From assembly GCA_015057165.1 (NCBI GenBank), contig SVEY01000001.1, forward strand, positions 90,680-154,679: 64,000 bases of DNA, read 5' to 3'. Both the position numbers and the translations under genes were made by a program. Under the pieces are notes generated by a model. That model searched no databases. It was not told the origin of the DNA and was given only the letters and a program-made list of their open reading frames with translations. Numbering within the stretch: position 1 is the first letter of the stretch; the number at the start of each line of letters is the position of its first letter. Origin of the DNA: Lachnospiraceae bacterium. GTDB lineage: Bacteria > Bacillota > Clostridia > Lachnospirales > Lachnospiraceae. This document shows positions 9,370-17,217 of the stretch, one piece after another.

Positions 9370-10398
9370 ATGAAAAAGAGAATTATTAGTGCTGCAACAG
9401 TATTTGCATGCACAGCTTTGATGGTTTCAGGTTCTATAGTTGCCTATGAGAGCCAGGTAAAAGAAGATTCAATGACAGCAGGAGTATTTGCTTACACAGC
9501 TGTTGATAATATAGGCGATGATATGTCTGTGGCAGACGCATCAGTAGTTGCTACAGCAGCGCCAGTTCAGAGAAATTCATTTGGTTATAACAACCTTGGT
9601 GTATCAGTTGCAGAAGGTAAGCTTAATGTAAGAGAGCAACCAACAACTGAATCAGAGGTTGTTGGAATTATGCCGGATAATGCAGTATGTGATGTTGTTG
9701 AGACTGATGGAGACTGGCTTCACATTAAGTCAGGTGATGTTGAAGGATATTGCTTGGGAAGTTATATAGCAACTGGCGAAGAAGCACAGAACATCGCTGA
9801 TTCATCAATCTCTAAGAAGGCCACAGTTAATTGTGATTCATTGACTCTTAGAAGCATTCCATCAACTGATGGAGATGTTGTTTCAGCAATGAATCAAGGA
9901 AAGAAAGTACAAGTCCTTGAGGAACTTGATGGTTGGATTAAAGTTAGTTCGGATGGTAAGGAAGGATATTGTAGTGCAGAATATGTATCTGTTGCTGATG
10001 AAATCCCAACTGCTATGTCGAAGGAAGAACTTGCATCAACTGCTGGTGCTAGTGTAGTTTCTAATGCACTTCAATATGTTGGTGGCAGATATGTATGGGG
10101 TGGTGAGACCCTTGGTAAAGGTGTTGACTGCTCTGGATTTACTATGAAAATATTAGAGCAATATGGTGTATACCTTCCACACTCTGCTGATGCTCAGATG
10201 GATATGGGAACTAAGGTTAACAGCTTAGCGGAAGCACAACCTGGAGATCTTGTATTCTATGGAAGCGGTGGTTATGCTAATCATGTAGGTATCTATATGG
10301 GAGATGGTCAGTTAGTACATGCATCTTCTGCTAAGACAGGTATCAAGATTAGTGATGCGTCATATCGTACGCCAATTGGAATAAGACGTTATGTGTAA
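9370..10398 (+). CDS. secreted SH3-NlpC/P60 peptidoglycan endopeptidase
   Basis: This is predicted to be an exported cell-wall hydrolase that cleaves peptide cross-bridges or stem peptides. The 342-residue product starts with a signal peptide (Lys/Arg, then a hydrophobic stretch ending near residue 25). Two bacterial SH3 domains follow (about 75-135 and 150-210; KLNVREQP and SLTLRSIP are typical). The C-terminal NlpC/P60 domain has catalytic Cys in GVDCSGFTMKI, His in YANHVGIYMGDG and a third polar residue near VHASS. ATG 9370 directly follows GGAGGGGT. It has its own promoter and a long hairpin terminator, so it is a single-gene unit. The exact bond cleaved cannot be read from the sequence. 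Confidence 0.92.
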   Translation: MKKRIISAATVFACTALMVSGSIVAYESQVKEDSMTAGVFAYTAVDNIGDDMSVADASVVATAAPVQRNSFGYNNLGVSVAEGKLNVREQPTTESEVVGIMPDNAVCDVVETDGDWLHIKSGDVEGYCLGSYIATGEEAQNIADSSISKKATVNCDSLTLRSIPSTDGDVVSAMNQGKKVQVLEELDGWIKVSSDGKEGYCSAEYVSVADEIPTAMSKEELASTAGASVVSNALQYVGGRYVWGGETLGKGVDCSGFTMKILEQYGVYLPHSADAQMDMGTKVNSLAEAQPGDLVFYGSGGYANHVGIYMGDGQLVHASSAKTGIKISDASYRTPIGIRRYV

Positions 10399-10401
10399 AT
10401 T

Positions 10402-10470
10402 AATCTAAGTGCTCAAGACCTTTGCGCAGACATTTTTAGTCAAGCAAAGGTACTTGAGACTTAGATTTTT
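10402..10470 (+). terminator. long hairpin terminator after the NlpC/P60 gene
   Basis: A 24-base arm (10402-10425) pairs with 10444-10467 with only a few mismatches or bulges: AATCTAAGT matches ACTTAGATT, and CCTTTGC matches GCAAAGG. The stem is followed immediately by TTTTT. The 18-base loop and the stem length are larger than for the other terminators here. Confidence 0.75.
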
Positions 10471-10474
10471 GTGC

Positions 10475-10503
10475 TTTACAAAGCATTATTTTTATGTTAG
10501 TAT
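10475..10503 (+). promoter_or_regulatory. sigma-A-type promoter for rpsO
   Basis: TTTACA (10475-10480) and TAGTAT (10498-10503) are 17 bases apart. The implied start leaves a leader of about 90 bases before rpsO. Confidence 0.55.
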
Positions 10504-10511
10504 ATTTTTTG

Positions 10512-10575
10512 GTGCGAAAAGCACATTTACCTATCTTCGGTATTTGGAAGACTCCAACCTTATACTGGAAATAGG
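10512..10575 (+). promoter_or_regulatory. structured rpsO 5' leader, possible S15 autoregulatory element
   Basis: The leader can fold into GTGC-GAAAA-GCAC (10512-10524) followed by an outer stem CCTAT/ATAGG (10530-10534 with 10571-10575). The outer stem encloses the hairpin TTGGA-AGAC-TCCAA (10544-10557). S15 is known to repress its own mRNA through leader structures in several bacterial groups. That this leader does so is an inference; only the pairing potential is seen. Confidence 0.4.
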
Positions 10576-10602
10576 CTATAAAGAATTAATGGAGGAAAGA
10601 TA

Positions 10603-10869
10603 ATGATTACAAAAGAGAAGAAGCAAAAGATTATTGATGAGTATGCTCTTACACCTGGAGATACAGGTTCTCCTGAAGTACAGGTAGCTGTTCTTACTGC
10701 TAGAATTGAAGAGCTTACAGAACATCTTAAGGACCATCCAAAGGATCACCATTCAAGACGTGGTCTTCTTAAAATGGTTGGTAAGAGACGTAATCTACTT
10801 GGTTATCTTAAGGAAAAGGATATCGAAAGATATCGTTCTTTAATTGACCGCTTAGGTTTAAGAAAGTAA
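10603..10869 (+). CDS. rpsO: 30S ribosomal protein S15
   Basis: S15 is a primary 16S rRNA-binding protein of the 30S platform. The 88-residue product is full length and carries the family signature: [19 protein letters not shown], then the [20 protein letters not shown] block that contacts rRNA, and [12 protein letters not shown] at the end. GGAGGAAAG precedes the ATG. It is followed by a strong terminator and then pnp, the widely conserved rpsO-pnp order. Confidence 0.97.
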   Translation: MITKEKKQKIIDEYALTPGDTGSPEVQVAVLTARIEELTEHLKDHPKDHHSRRGLLKMVGKRRNLLGYLKEKDIERYRSLIDRLGLRK

Positions 10870-10879
10870 TAAGATAATT

Positions 10880-10905
10880 AGAGCGGTTTATTCCGCTCTT
10901 TTTTT
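10880..10905 (+). terminator. intrinsic terminator after rpsO
   Basis: AGAGCGG (10880-10886) pairs perfectly with CCGCTCT (10893-10899) around a 6-base loop, followed by a run of T. This separates rpsO from pnp, perhaps with some read-through. Confidence 0.85.
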
Positions 10906-10910
10906 CGTGA

Positions 10911-10974
10911 GGAGGATTGCGAGACCACTAAAAAGCACTCTTTTTATAAGAATTCTTTTTAGTAGTTTCGACTC
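10911..10974 (+). promoter_or_regulatory. long stem-loop in the pnp leader
   Basis: Positions 10920-10935 pair with 10955-10970 in 15 of 16 positions (one G-U, one C-A mismatch). Outside an internal loop, GGAG (10911-10914) can extend the stem with CTCC (10971-10974 region). In Escherichia coli a double-stranded pnp leader is cut by RNase III, and PNPase then acts on it to repress its own synthesis. Whether this leader works the same way is inferred from position and shape only. The stem also masks an AGGAGG-like string. Confidence 0.5.
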
Positions 10975-11011
10975 CTTGCGAATATATATACAAACAAGGA
11001 GGAATACTTAA

Positions 11012-13093
11012 ATGAAAACTTACACAATGGAACTTGCCGGTAGAACACTTCGTGTTGATATCGACAGAGTAGCAAAGCAGGCTAATGGTGCTGCCTTTAT
11101 TCAGTATGGAGATACAACAGTTCTTTCAACTGCTACAGCATCAGATAAGCCTAGAGAAGGGATTGATTTCTTCCCTTTGAGCGTAGAATTTGAGGAGAAA
11201 CAATACTCAGTAGGTAAAATCCCTGGTGGATTTAATAAAAGAGAGGGTAAGGCTTCAGAGAATGCTGTTCTCACAGCTCGTGTTATTGACAGACCTATGA
11301 GACCATTATTCCCAAAGGATTATCGTAATGATGTAACACTTAACAACCTGGTACTTTCTGTTGATCCAGAATGCAGACCTGAACTTGTTGCAATGCTTGG
11401 TACTACAATTGCAACATCTATATCAGATATTCCTTTTGATGGACCTTGTGCTATGACACAGGTTGGTATGATTGATGGTGAATTTGTTATTAATCCATCT
11501 CAGGAACAGTGGGCTAATGGTGATCTTAAGCTTACAGTAGCATCTACTTCAGAGAAAGTAATTATGATTGAAGCTGGTGCTAATGAAATCCAGGATGATA
11601 AAATGATTGAGGCTATTTATAAGGCTCATGAAGTTAACCAGACAATTATTGAATTTATCAACAAGATGGTTGCAGAAGTTGGTAAAGCTAAGCATTCTTA
11701 TACAAGCTGTGCTATTCCAGAAGAAATGTTTAATAAAATCAAGGAGATTGTACCTCCTGAAGAGATGGAAGAAGCAGTATTCACTGATGAGAAGCAGGTA
11801 AGAGAAGAGAATATTAAGAACATTACTGAGAAGCTTGAAGAAGCATTTGCAGATAACGAAGAGTGGCTTGATGTTCTTGGTGAAGCTATCTATCAATATC
11901 AGAAGAAGACTGTTCGTAAGATGATTCTAGTAGATCACAAACGTCCTGATGGCAGAAAGATTGACGAGATTCGTCCTCTTTCTGCAGAAGTAGACCTTAT
12001 TCCAAGAGTACATGGTAGTGCTATGTTTACTCGTGGACAAACACAGATTTGCGATATTGTTACACTTGCACCATTATCTGAAGTTCAGAGAATTGATGGT
12101 CTTGATGAAAATGTTGTTGAGAAGAGATATATGCATCATTATAACTTCCCTTCATATTCAGTTGGTGAGACTAAGCCAAGTCGTGGACCAGGAAGACGTG
12201 AGATTGGACATGGAGCATTAGCTGAGAGAGCCCTTATTCCTGTTCTTCCATCAACAGAAGAGTTCCCATATGCTATTCGTGCCGTATCAGAGACATTTGA
12301 ATCAAATGGTTCTACATCAATGGCTTCAACATGTGCATCTTGCATGTCACTTATGGCTGCTGGTGTGCCTATTAAGAGGATGGTTGCTGGTATTTCTTGT
12401 GGTCTTGTAACTGGTGAATCAGATGATGATTATCTTGTACTTACAGATATTCAGGGTCTGGAAGACTTCTTTGGTGATATGGACTTTAAGGTTACTGGTA
12501 CAAAGGATGGTATTACAGCTATTCAGATGGATATTAAGATTCATGGACTTACTCGTCCTATCGTTGAAGAAGCAATTAGAAGAACGAGAGAAGCCAGATT
12601 CTTCATTATGGATACATGTATGAGCAAGGCTATTTCTGAGCCTAGAGCTAGTGTTAACGAATATGCTCCTAAGATTATTCAGATTACAATTGATCCTGAA
12701 AAGATTGGTGATGTTGTAGGACAGCGTGGTAAGACAATTAACGAGATTATCGAACGTACTGGTGTGAAGATTGATATTACTGACGAAGGAAATGTATCAA
12801 TCTGTGGAACTGACCAGGCTAAGATGGATGAAGCAAAGAAGATGATTGAGACAATTACAACTGATTTCGAAGAAGGACAACTTTTCGAAGGTAAGGTTGT
12901 ATCAATTAAGGACTTTGGAGCATTCATTGAATTTGCACCAGGTAAAGAAGGAATGGTACATATCTCTAAGATTGCAAAAGAAAGAATTAATCGTGTAGAA
13001 GATGTTCTTACACTTGGCGACCATGTTAAAGTTAAATGCTTAGGCAAAGATAAGATGGGTAGAATTAGCTTTAGCATGAAGGATGCTGAATAA
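11012..13093 (+). CDS. pnp: polyribonucleotide nucleotidyltransferase (PNPase)
   Basis: PNPase is a phosphorolytic 3'-5' exoribonuclease of RNA turnover. The 693-residue protein has two RNase PH domains (about 1-210 and 310-545) separated by the all-alpha linker. These are followed by a KH domain (IGDVVGQRGKTINEIIERTG, near 565) and an S1 domain (LFEGKVVSIKDFGAFIEF to the end). Motifs of the active second core, such as SNGSTSMAS and GLVTGESDDDYLVLTDI, are intact. AAGGAGG precedes the start, downstream of the long leader hairpin. Confidence 0.97.
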   Translation: MKTYTMELAGRTLRVDIDRVAKQANGAAFIQYGDTTVLSTATASDKPREGIDFFPLSVEFEEKQYSVGKIPGGFNKREGKASENAVLTARVIDRPMRPLFPKDYRNDVTLNNLVLSVDPECRPELVAMLGTTIATSISDIPFDGPCAMTQVGMIDGEFVINPSQEQWANGDLKLTVASTSEKVIMIEAGANEIQDDKMIEAIYKAHEVNQTIIEFINKMVAEVGKAKHSYTSCAIPEEMFNKIKEIVPPEEMEEAVFTDEKQVREENIKNITEKLEEAFADNEEWLDVLGEAIYQYQKKTVRKMILVDHKRPDGRKIDEIRPLSAEVDLIPRVHGSAMFTRGQTQICDIVTLAPLSEVQRIDGLDENVVEKRYMHHYNFPSYSVGETKPSRGPGRREIGHGALAERALIPVLPSTEEFPYAIRAVSETFESNGSTSMASTCASCMSLMAAGVPIKRMVAGISCGLVTGESDDDYLVLTDIQGLEDFFGDMDFKVTGTKDGITAIQMDIKIHGLTRPIVEEAIRRTREARFFIMDTCMSKAISEPRASVNEYAPKIIQITIDPEKIGDVVGQRGKTINEIIERTGVKIDITDEGNVSICGTDQAKMDEAKKMIETITTDFEEGQLFEGKVVSIKDFGAFIEFAPGKEGMVHISKIAKERINRVEDVLTLGDHVKVKCLGKDKMGRISFSMKDAE

Positions 13094-13105
13094 ATTATCT
13101 AATTA

Positions 13106-13163
13106 TCTCGCGGGGCGAGAAAATATACACACCGCTAAGATAATATATTAGCGGTGTGTTTTT
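13106..13163 (+). terminator. tandem hairpins with intrinsic terminator after pnp
   Basis: A first hairpin TCTCGC-GGG-GCGAGA (13106-13120) has no T-tail. The second is a 12-bp perfect stem (ACACACCGCTAA, 13127-13138, with TTAGCGGTGTGT, 13148-13159) followed by TTTTT, a strong terminator. Confidence 0.85.
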
Positions 13164-13236
13164 ATGTGTAAAAACGAAAAAATACTATATATTTAATAAA
13201 AAATTACACCAAACCACTAAATGTTGTATTTTTCTC

Positions 13237-13264
13237 TTGAAATAACACTATAATTTGTTATAAT
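13237..13264 (+). promoter_or_regulatory. extended -10 promoter for scpA and downstream genes
   Basis: TTGAAA (13237-13242) and a perfect TATAAT (13259-13264) are 16 bases apart, with TG one base before the -10 (TGTTATAAT). The same TGTTATAAT string occurs before rnfC and before the last gene of the window. Confidence 0.7.
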
Positions 13265-13294
13265 TATCAAGGTGGATTTTTAGGAGAATAAATT

Positions 13295-14044
13295 ATGGAT
13301 TTGAATTTTAAACTACAACAATTTGAAGGACCTCTTGACTTACTACTTCATCTTATTGATAAGAATAAGATGGATATATTCGATATTCCTATTGTTGAGA
13401 TAACTGCTCAATATATGGAATACATAAGAGCTATGAAGGAAGCAAACTTAGACGTTATGAGTGAATTCCTTGTTATGGCAGCAACTCTTCTTAAGATTAA
13501 ATCTAAGATGCTTCTTCCAATAGAAGAGACTGAGGATGAAGAAGAAGAGGATCCTAGAGCTGAACTAGTGAAGCAGCTTCTTGAATATAAGATGTATAAA
13601 TATATTTCTTATGAGCTTAGAGACAGACAGGTTGATGCTAACAATGTATATTTTAAGGTTCCTACTATACCTGATGAAGTGTCTAAGTATGAACAACCCG
13701 TTGATTTGGAAGAATTAATGTCTGATATAACATTATCTAAGCTTAATGCAATTTTTAATTCCGTAATTAAGAGGCAGGAGAATAGAGTAGATCCAGTAAG
13801 ATCTAAGTTTGGTAAGATTGAGAAAGAAGAAGTTTCTCTTGATGATAAGATGAATTATATGCTAGAATTTGCTAGAAACAATCGTAATTTCAGTTTCAGA
13901 CAACTTCTGGAAGGCCAGCGTAGCAAAATGGATACAATAGTAACATTTCTTGTTATCCTAGAGATGATGAAGGCTGGACAAATATATATTGTTCAAGAGA
14001 ATACATTTGATGATATTAAGATTGAATCTAAGATGGTAGCATAG
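13295..14044 (+). CDS. scpA: segregation and condensation protein A
   Basis: ScpA is the kleisin of the SMC-ScpAB condensin and bridges SMC heads during chromosome segregation. The 249-residue protein begins with the family hallmark FEGPLDLLLHLIDKNKMDIFDIPI and contains EFLVMAATLLKIKSKMLLP. The C-terminal winged helix (FLVILEMMKAGQIYIVQENTFDDI) is complete. It is preceded by a strong promoter and TAGGAG ribosome site, with scpB 13 bases downstream. Confidence 0.96.
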   Translation: MDLNFKLQQFEGPLDLLLHLIDKNKMDIFDIPIVEITAQYMEYIRAMKEANLDVMSEFLVMAATLLKIKSKMLLPIEETEDEEEEDPRAELVKQLLEYKMYKYISYELRDRQVDANNVYFKVPTIPDEVSKYEQPVDLEELMSDITLSKLNAIFNSVIKRQENRVDPVRSKFGKIEKEEVSLDDKMNYMLEFARNNRNFSFRQLLEGQRSKMDTIVTFLVILEMMKAGQIYIVQENTFDDIKIESKMVA

Positions 14045-14057
14045 GAGATAAGACTAA

Positions 14058-14627
14058 ATGGATAAGAATGAGATGGAATCTGTTATAGAGGGAATATTAT
14101 TTACTATGGGCGATTCCGTTGAGCCTGGTAGAATAGCTAAAGCTCTTGAAGTAGATAAATCAGAAGTAATAAAATGTCTTGATTCTATGATGAAGCGCTA
14201 TGAAGAAGAGAATAGAGGCATAAGACTAATGAAATTAGATGATTCATATCAGATGTGTACATCTCCTGATATATATGAATATCTAATTAGAATTGCAAAA
14301 CAACCTAAGAAATACGTTTTGACAGAAGTACTCCTTGAGACTTTGTCTATAATTGCATATAAGCAACCTGTTACAAAGTCAGAAATAGAGAAGATAAGAG
14401 GAGTATCATGTGGACACGCTGTCAATAAACTAGTTGAATATAACCTTGTAACAGAACTGGGAAGGCTTGATGCCCCTGGTAGACCAATGCTTTTTGGTAC
14501 AACAGAGGATTTTCTTCGTTCATTTGGTGTGTCTTCTATTGAAGAATTACCGGAACTTAATCCTGTTCAGATTGAAGAATTTAAGCAGGAAGCTGAAGAA
14601 GAGGCGAAGGTTGCGCTTAATATATAA
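14058..14627 (+). CDS. scpB: segregation and condensation protein B
   Basis: ScpB forms a dimer of winged-helix proteins that binds ScpA. The 189-residue product shows the signature VLTEVLLETLSIIAYKQPVTKSEIEKIRGV and the C-terminal GRPMLFGTTEDFLRSFGV. Family length and order (scpA-scpB) are normal. The carboxyltransferase gene begins 24 bases later with its own AGGAGG site, so scpAB and the decarboxylase set may share a transcript. Confidence 0.95.
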   Translation: MDKNEMESVIEGILFTMGDSVEPGRIAKALEVDKSEVIKCLDSMMKRYEEENRGIRLMKLDDSYQMCTSPDIYEYLIRIAKQPKKYVLTEVLLETLSIIAYKQPVTKSEIEKIRGVSCGHAVNKLVEYNLVTELGRLDAPGRPMLFGTTEDFLRSFGVSSIEELPELNPVQIEEFKQEAEEEAKVALNI

Positions 14628-14651
14628 AGACCTGCAATTAGGAGGAAATAT

Positions 14652-16025
14652 ATGGATAACAAAGCTAGAAATATAATAGAGAACTTGTTAGATGAGCATA
14701 GTTTTGTGGAATTTGGAAAGTTAATTACTGCAAAAAATACTGATTTTAATGGTAAAGAGCCTAAAAAGGAATCAGATGGAGTAATAACAGGTCATGGTCT
14801 TATTAATGACAGACTTGTATTTGTATATTCTCAAGACATTGATGTTCTTGGTGGCTCTATTGGAGAAATGCACGCCAAGAAAATTGCTGATTTATACAAG
14901 ATGGCGCTTAAAGTGGGCGCCCCTGTTATTGGTTTTATTAATTCTAATGGTGTACGTTTATACGAGTCAATGGATGCAATTGAAGCAATTGGCGGTATTA
15001 TTAATCAGGCATCTATTGCATCTGGTGTAATTCCTCAAATCCTTGGAATTGTTGGCAATTGTGGTGGTTGCCTAAGTGTTCTTGCATCTATGAATGATTA
15101 TGTTGTTATGTTAGAAGATGCTAAGATGTATATTAATTCCCCTGATACAATTTCTGGTAATTATACTGACAAGGTTGATTCGTCATCTTCAGAATTTCAA
15201 TTTGATAATGGCAACGTTGATGTTATTGCAAATGAAGATACTATGCCAATTCTTATTAGAAATTATATTGATATTGTTCCTAATAACAATACTGATTCTA
15301 ATTTCGATGATGTTAGCGAAGATGATCTCAACAGAGGTATTTCTTATAATGGAATTGATGATGTTAAGGGATTTATAGAAGAAATAGCAGATGATAACAT
15401 ATTTGTGGAGACAAAATGTGGTATAACCAATGTTGTCTGTGGTTTTATTAAGCTTGCAGGTCAGACTATTGGTGTTGCTGCTAATTCAGAAGAAGATGGC
15501 AAATCATATCTTAATCTTAGCGGAACATACAAACTTACTGATTTTGTAAATTATTGTGATGCTTTTTCTATCCCTGTACTTACAATAACGAGTATAGACG
15601 GATTCTATGCTGATTTTGAAACTGAGATTTCTATGGGAAATGCTTTATCAAAACTTGCATTTGCATTTACAAGTGCAACTGTTCCTAAGATTAATCTAAT
15701 AGTTGGTAAAGTTATGGGAAGTGGCTATATCTTTATGAATTCTAAAGCCCTTGGTGCAGATATGGTATATGCATATCCTGATGCTAAGATGGCTATTATG
15801 GATGAGACAATAGCTGCAAAGATTCTTTGCAACGAAGGCGATGATGTGTCTGAAATTGCCAGAACTTATGAAGAGACTAATACGGGAATTGAAAACGGCG
15901 CAAAGCGTGGCTATATTGATAGAATAATAGAGCCTGTTGATACTAGAAAATACCTTATTGACGGTTTTGAAATATTATATTCTAAGAATAGTTATTATGA
16001 CATTAAGAAACATAATGCCAAATAG
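14652..16025 (+). CDS. acyl-CoA carboxyltransferase-like subunit of a biotin-dependent decarboxylase
   Basis: The family (PF01039) moves carboxyl groups between acyl-CoA and biotin in methylmalonyl- or glutaconyl-CoA decarboxylases and transcarboxylase. The 457-residue protein keeps the N-half motifs VLGGSIGEMHAKKIADLYK and GNCGG, and the C-half SATVPKINLIVGKVMGSGYI and LGADMVYAYPDAKMAIMD. The usual GFLPG oxyanion motif of the C-half reads GFYAD here, and the protein is shorter than typical MmdA (about 510). Substrate is therefore uncertain. It is the first of five clustered genes encoding a lipoprotein, biotin carrier, Na+ pump and second carboxyltransferase. Confidence 0.8.
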   Translation: MDNKARNIIENLLDEHSFVEFGKLITAKNTDFNGKEPKKESDGVITGHGLINDRLVFVYSQDIDVLGGSIGEMHAKKIADLYKMALKVGAPVIGFINSNGVRLYESMDAIEAIGGIINQASIASGVIPQILGIVGNCGGCLSVLASMNDYVVMLEDAKMYINSPDTISGNYTDKVDSSSSEFQFDNGNVDVIANEDTMPILIRNYIDIVPNNNTDSNFDDVSEDDLNRGISYNGIDDVKGFIEEIADDNIFVETKCGITNVVCGFIKLAGQTIGVAANSEEDGKSYLNLSGTYKLTDFVNYCDAFSIPVLTITSIDGFYADFETEISMGNALSKLAFAFTSATVPKINLIVGKVMGSGYIFMNSKALGADMVYAYPDAKMAIMDETIAAKILCNEGDDVSEIARTYEETNTGIENGAKRGYIDRIIEPVDTRKYLIDGFEILYSKNSYYDIKKHNAK

Positions 16026-16036
16026 AAAGGACGCAT

Positions 16037-16807
16037 ATGAAGAAGATAGTTAGAACTATATGCCTTATGTCTTTGTGCGCTATGGTTTTTCTTCTGTGTG
16101 CTTGTGGTGCCAGTAAGGATAATGAAATCCTTGATAGAAAGACACAGACAGTCGAACAGGAGATGAGAGCCTTTACGAAAGAGTTGGACAAATACAGAGG
16201 CCTTAGTGATGCACAGATTCAGGAATATATTAATACAATAGAATCATATAAGAAGAATAATCAGCTTACCGAAGAAAAAGCCAAGATGAATGAAGACATA
16301 ATCAAACAATGGCATGAGATTGAAGGTCAGATTGGTACATTCAAAGAATATGGAGAATTTGAATTTGATTCTGCTGGTAAGACTTATACAGCAACTCTTA
16401 ATCTAAAGTATGAGAATAGAGATGTTCGTCTAATATATGTTATCTCTAAGAAGGATTTCGAGATAACAGGTGCCAATGTGGAAATTGTATACACTCTTGG
16501 CGAGAAAATGTCTAAGGCTGGTCTTAATACTTTGACTGGTATCGTAATAGTGTTCTTAATGCTTGTTCTTATGTGTATTATTATTTATGCATTTAACATA
16601 ATTAATTATTTACAGGCAAAATACAAGAAAAAGAAAGAAGGAACCAAGATTGAGATTACTACTACATTAGATGGTGATGATGCAGTAATAGAAGAAACTA
16701 AAGTTGATGACAAAGAATTAATTGCTGTTATTGCGGCGGCTATAGCTGCTTCTACTAATCAATCAACTGATGATTTCGTTGTTAGAAGTATCAGAAGAAA
16801 AGTATAG
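16037..16807 (+). CDS. OadG-like membrane lipoprotein of the Na+-pump decarboxylase
   Basis: The 256-residue protein has a lipoprotein signal (hydrophobic stretch ending LLCAC near residues 18-22) and an extracytoplasmic domain of about 140 residues. A single transmembrane helix follows near 168-192 (GIVIVFLMLVLMCIIIYAF), then a charged cytoplasmic tail ending in AVIAAAIAAS..VVRSIRRK. The single helix plus the Ala-rich VIAAAIAA tail resembles the small gamma (OadG) subunit, which holds the decarboxylase alpha and beta subunits together. The large N-terminal lipoprotein domain is an addition found in some anaerobes; its job is unknown. It stands between the carboxyltransferase and biotin-carrier genes. 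Confidence 0.7.
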   Translation: MKKIVRTICLMSLCAMVFLLCACGASKDNEILDRKTQTVEQEMRAFTKELDKYRGLSDAQIQEYINTIESYKKNNQLTEEKAKMNEDIIKQWHEIEGQIGTFKEYGEFEFDSAGKTYTATLNLKYENRDVRLIYVISKKDFEITGANVEIVYTLGEKMSKAGLNTLTGIVIVFLMLVLMCIIIYAFNIINYLQAKYKKKKEGTKIEITTTLDGDDAVIEETKVDDKELIAVIAAAIAASTNQSTDDFVVRSIRRKV

Positions 16808-16840
16808 ATATAGAACAATCATAAGTCGGAGGAATAATAT

Positions 16841-17194
16841 ATGAAGAATTATACAATAACTGTTAATGGAACAGCATATGATGTAACTGTTGAAGAAAAA
16901 GGTGGAAGTGCATCTGGCAAGCCTTCACCTAAGAAGACAGAAGAGAAAAAAGCGTCTAAGCCACTTGGTACTGAAGGCTCAATTAAGATTGAGGCCGGTG
17001 CCGCAGGTAAGGTATTCAAACTTGAGAAGCATATAGGCGATTCTGTTAAAGCAGGTGAAACTGTAATGATCTTAGAAGTTATGAAGATGGAAACACCTGT
17101 TGTTGCACCACAGGATGGTATTATTGCAACGATTGATGTTCAGGAGGGACAATCAATTGAGGCAAATGCGCTTCTTGCAACTATGAATGAGTAA
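16841..17194 (+). CDS. biotin carboxyl carrier protein
   Basis: The 117-residue protein is the swinging-arm biotin domain shared by the carboxyltransferase and decarboxylase subunits. The lipoyl/biotinyl fold occupies the C-terminal 75 residues. The biotinylation motif EVMKMET is intact, with the acceptor Lys82. The N-terminal part (about 20-42) is a flexible Lys/Ser/Pro-rich linker. The ribosome site CGGAGG is clear, and the Na+-pump subunit follows at 24 bases. This organization as a free-standing carrier is typical of methylmalonyl-CoA/glutaconyl-CoA decarboxylases. Confidence 0.92.
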   Translation: MKNYTITVNGTAYDVTVEEKGGSASGKPSPKKTEEKKASKPLGTEGSIKIEAGAAGKVFKLEKHIGDSVKAGETVMILEVMKMETPVVAPQDGIIATIDVQEGQSIEANALLATMNE

Positions 17195-17217
17195 TACCTT
17201 TTAGGGAGGAATTATTA

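Noticed and set aside
10409-10603. An open frame of 64 codons between the NlpC/P60 gene and rpsO
   Set aside because: It covers a terminator hairpin, a promoter and the rpsO leader, has no ribosome site and low-complexity Phe/Tyr-rich content. It is not a gene.
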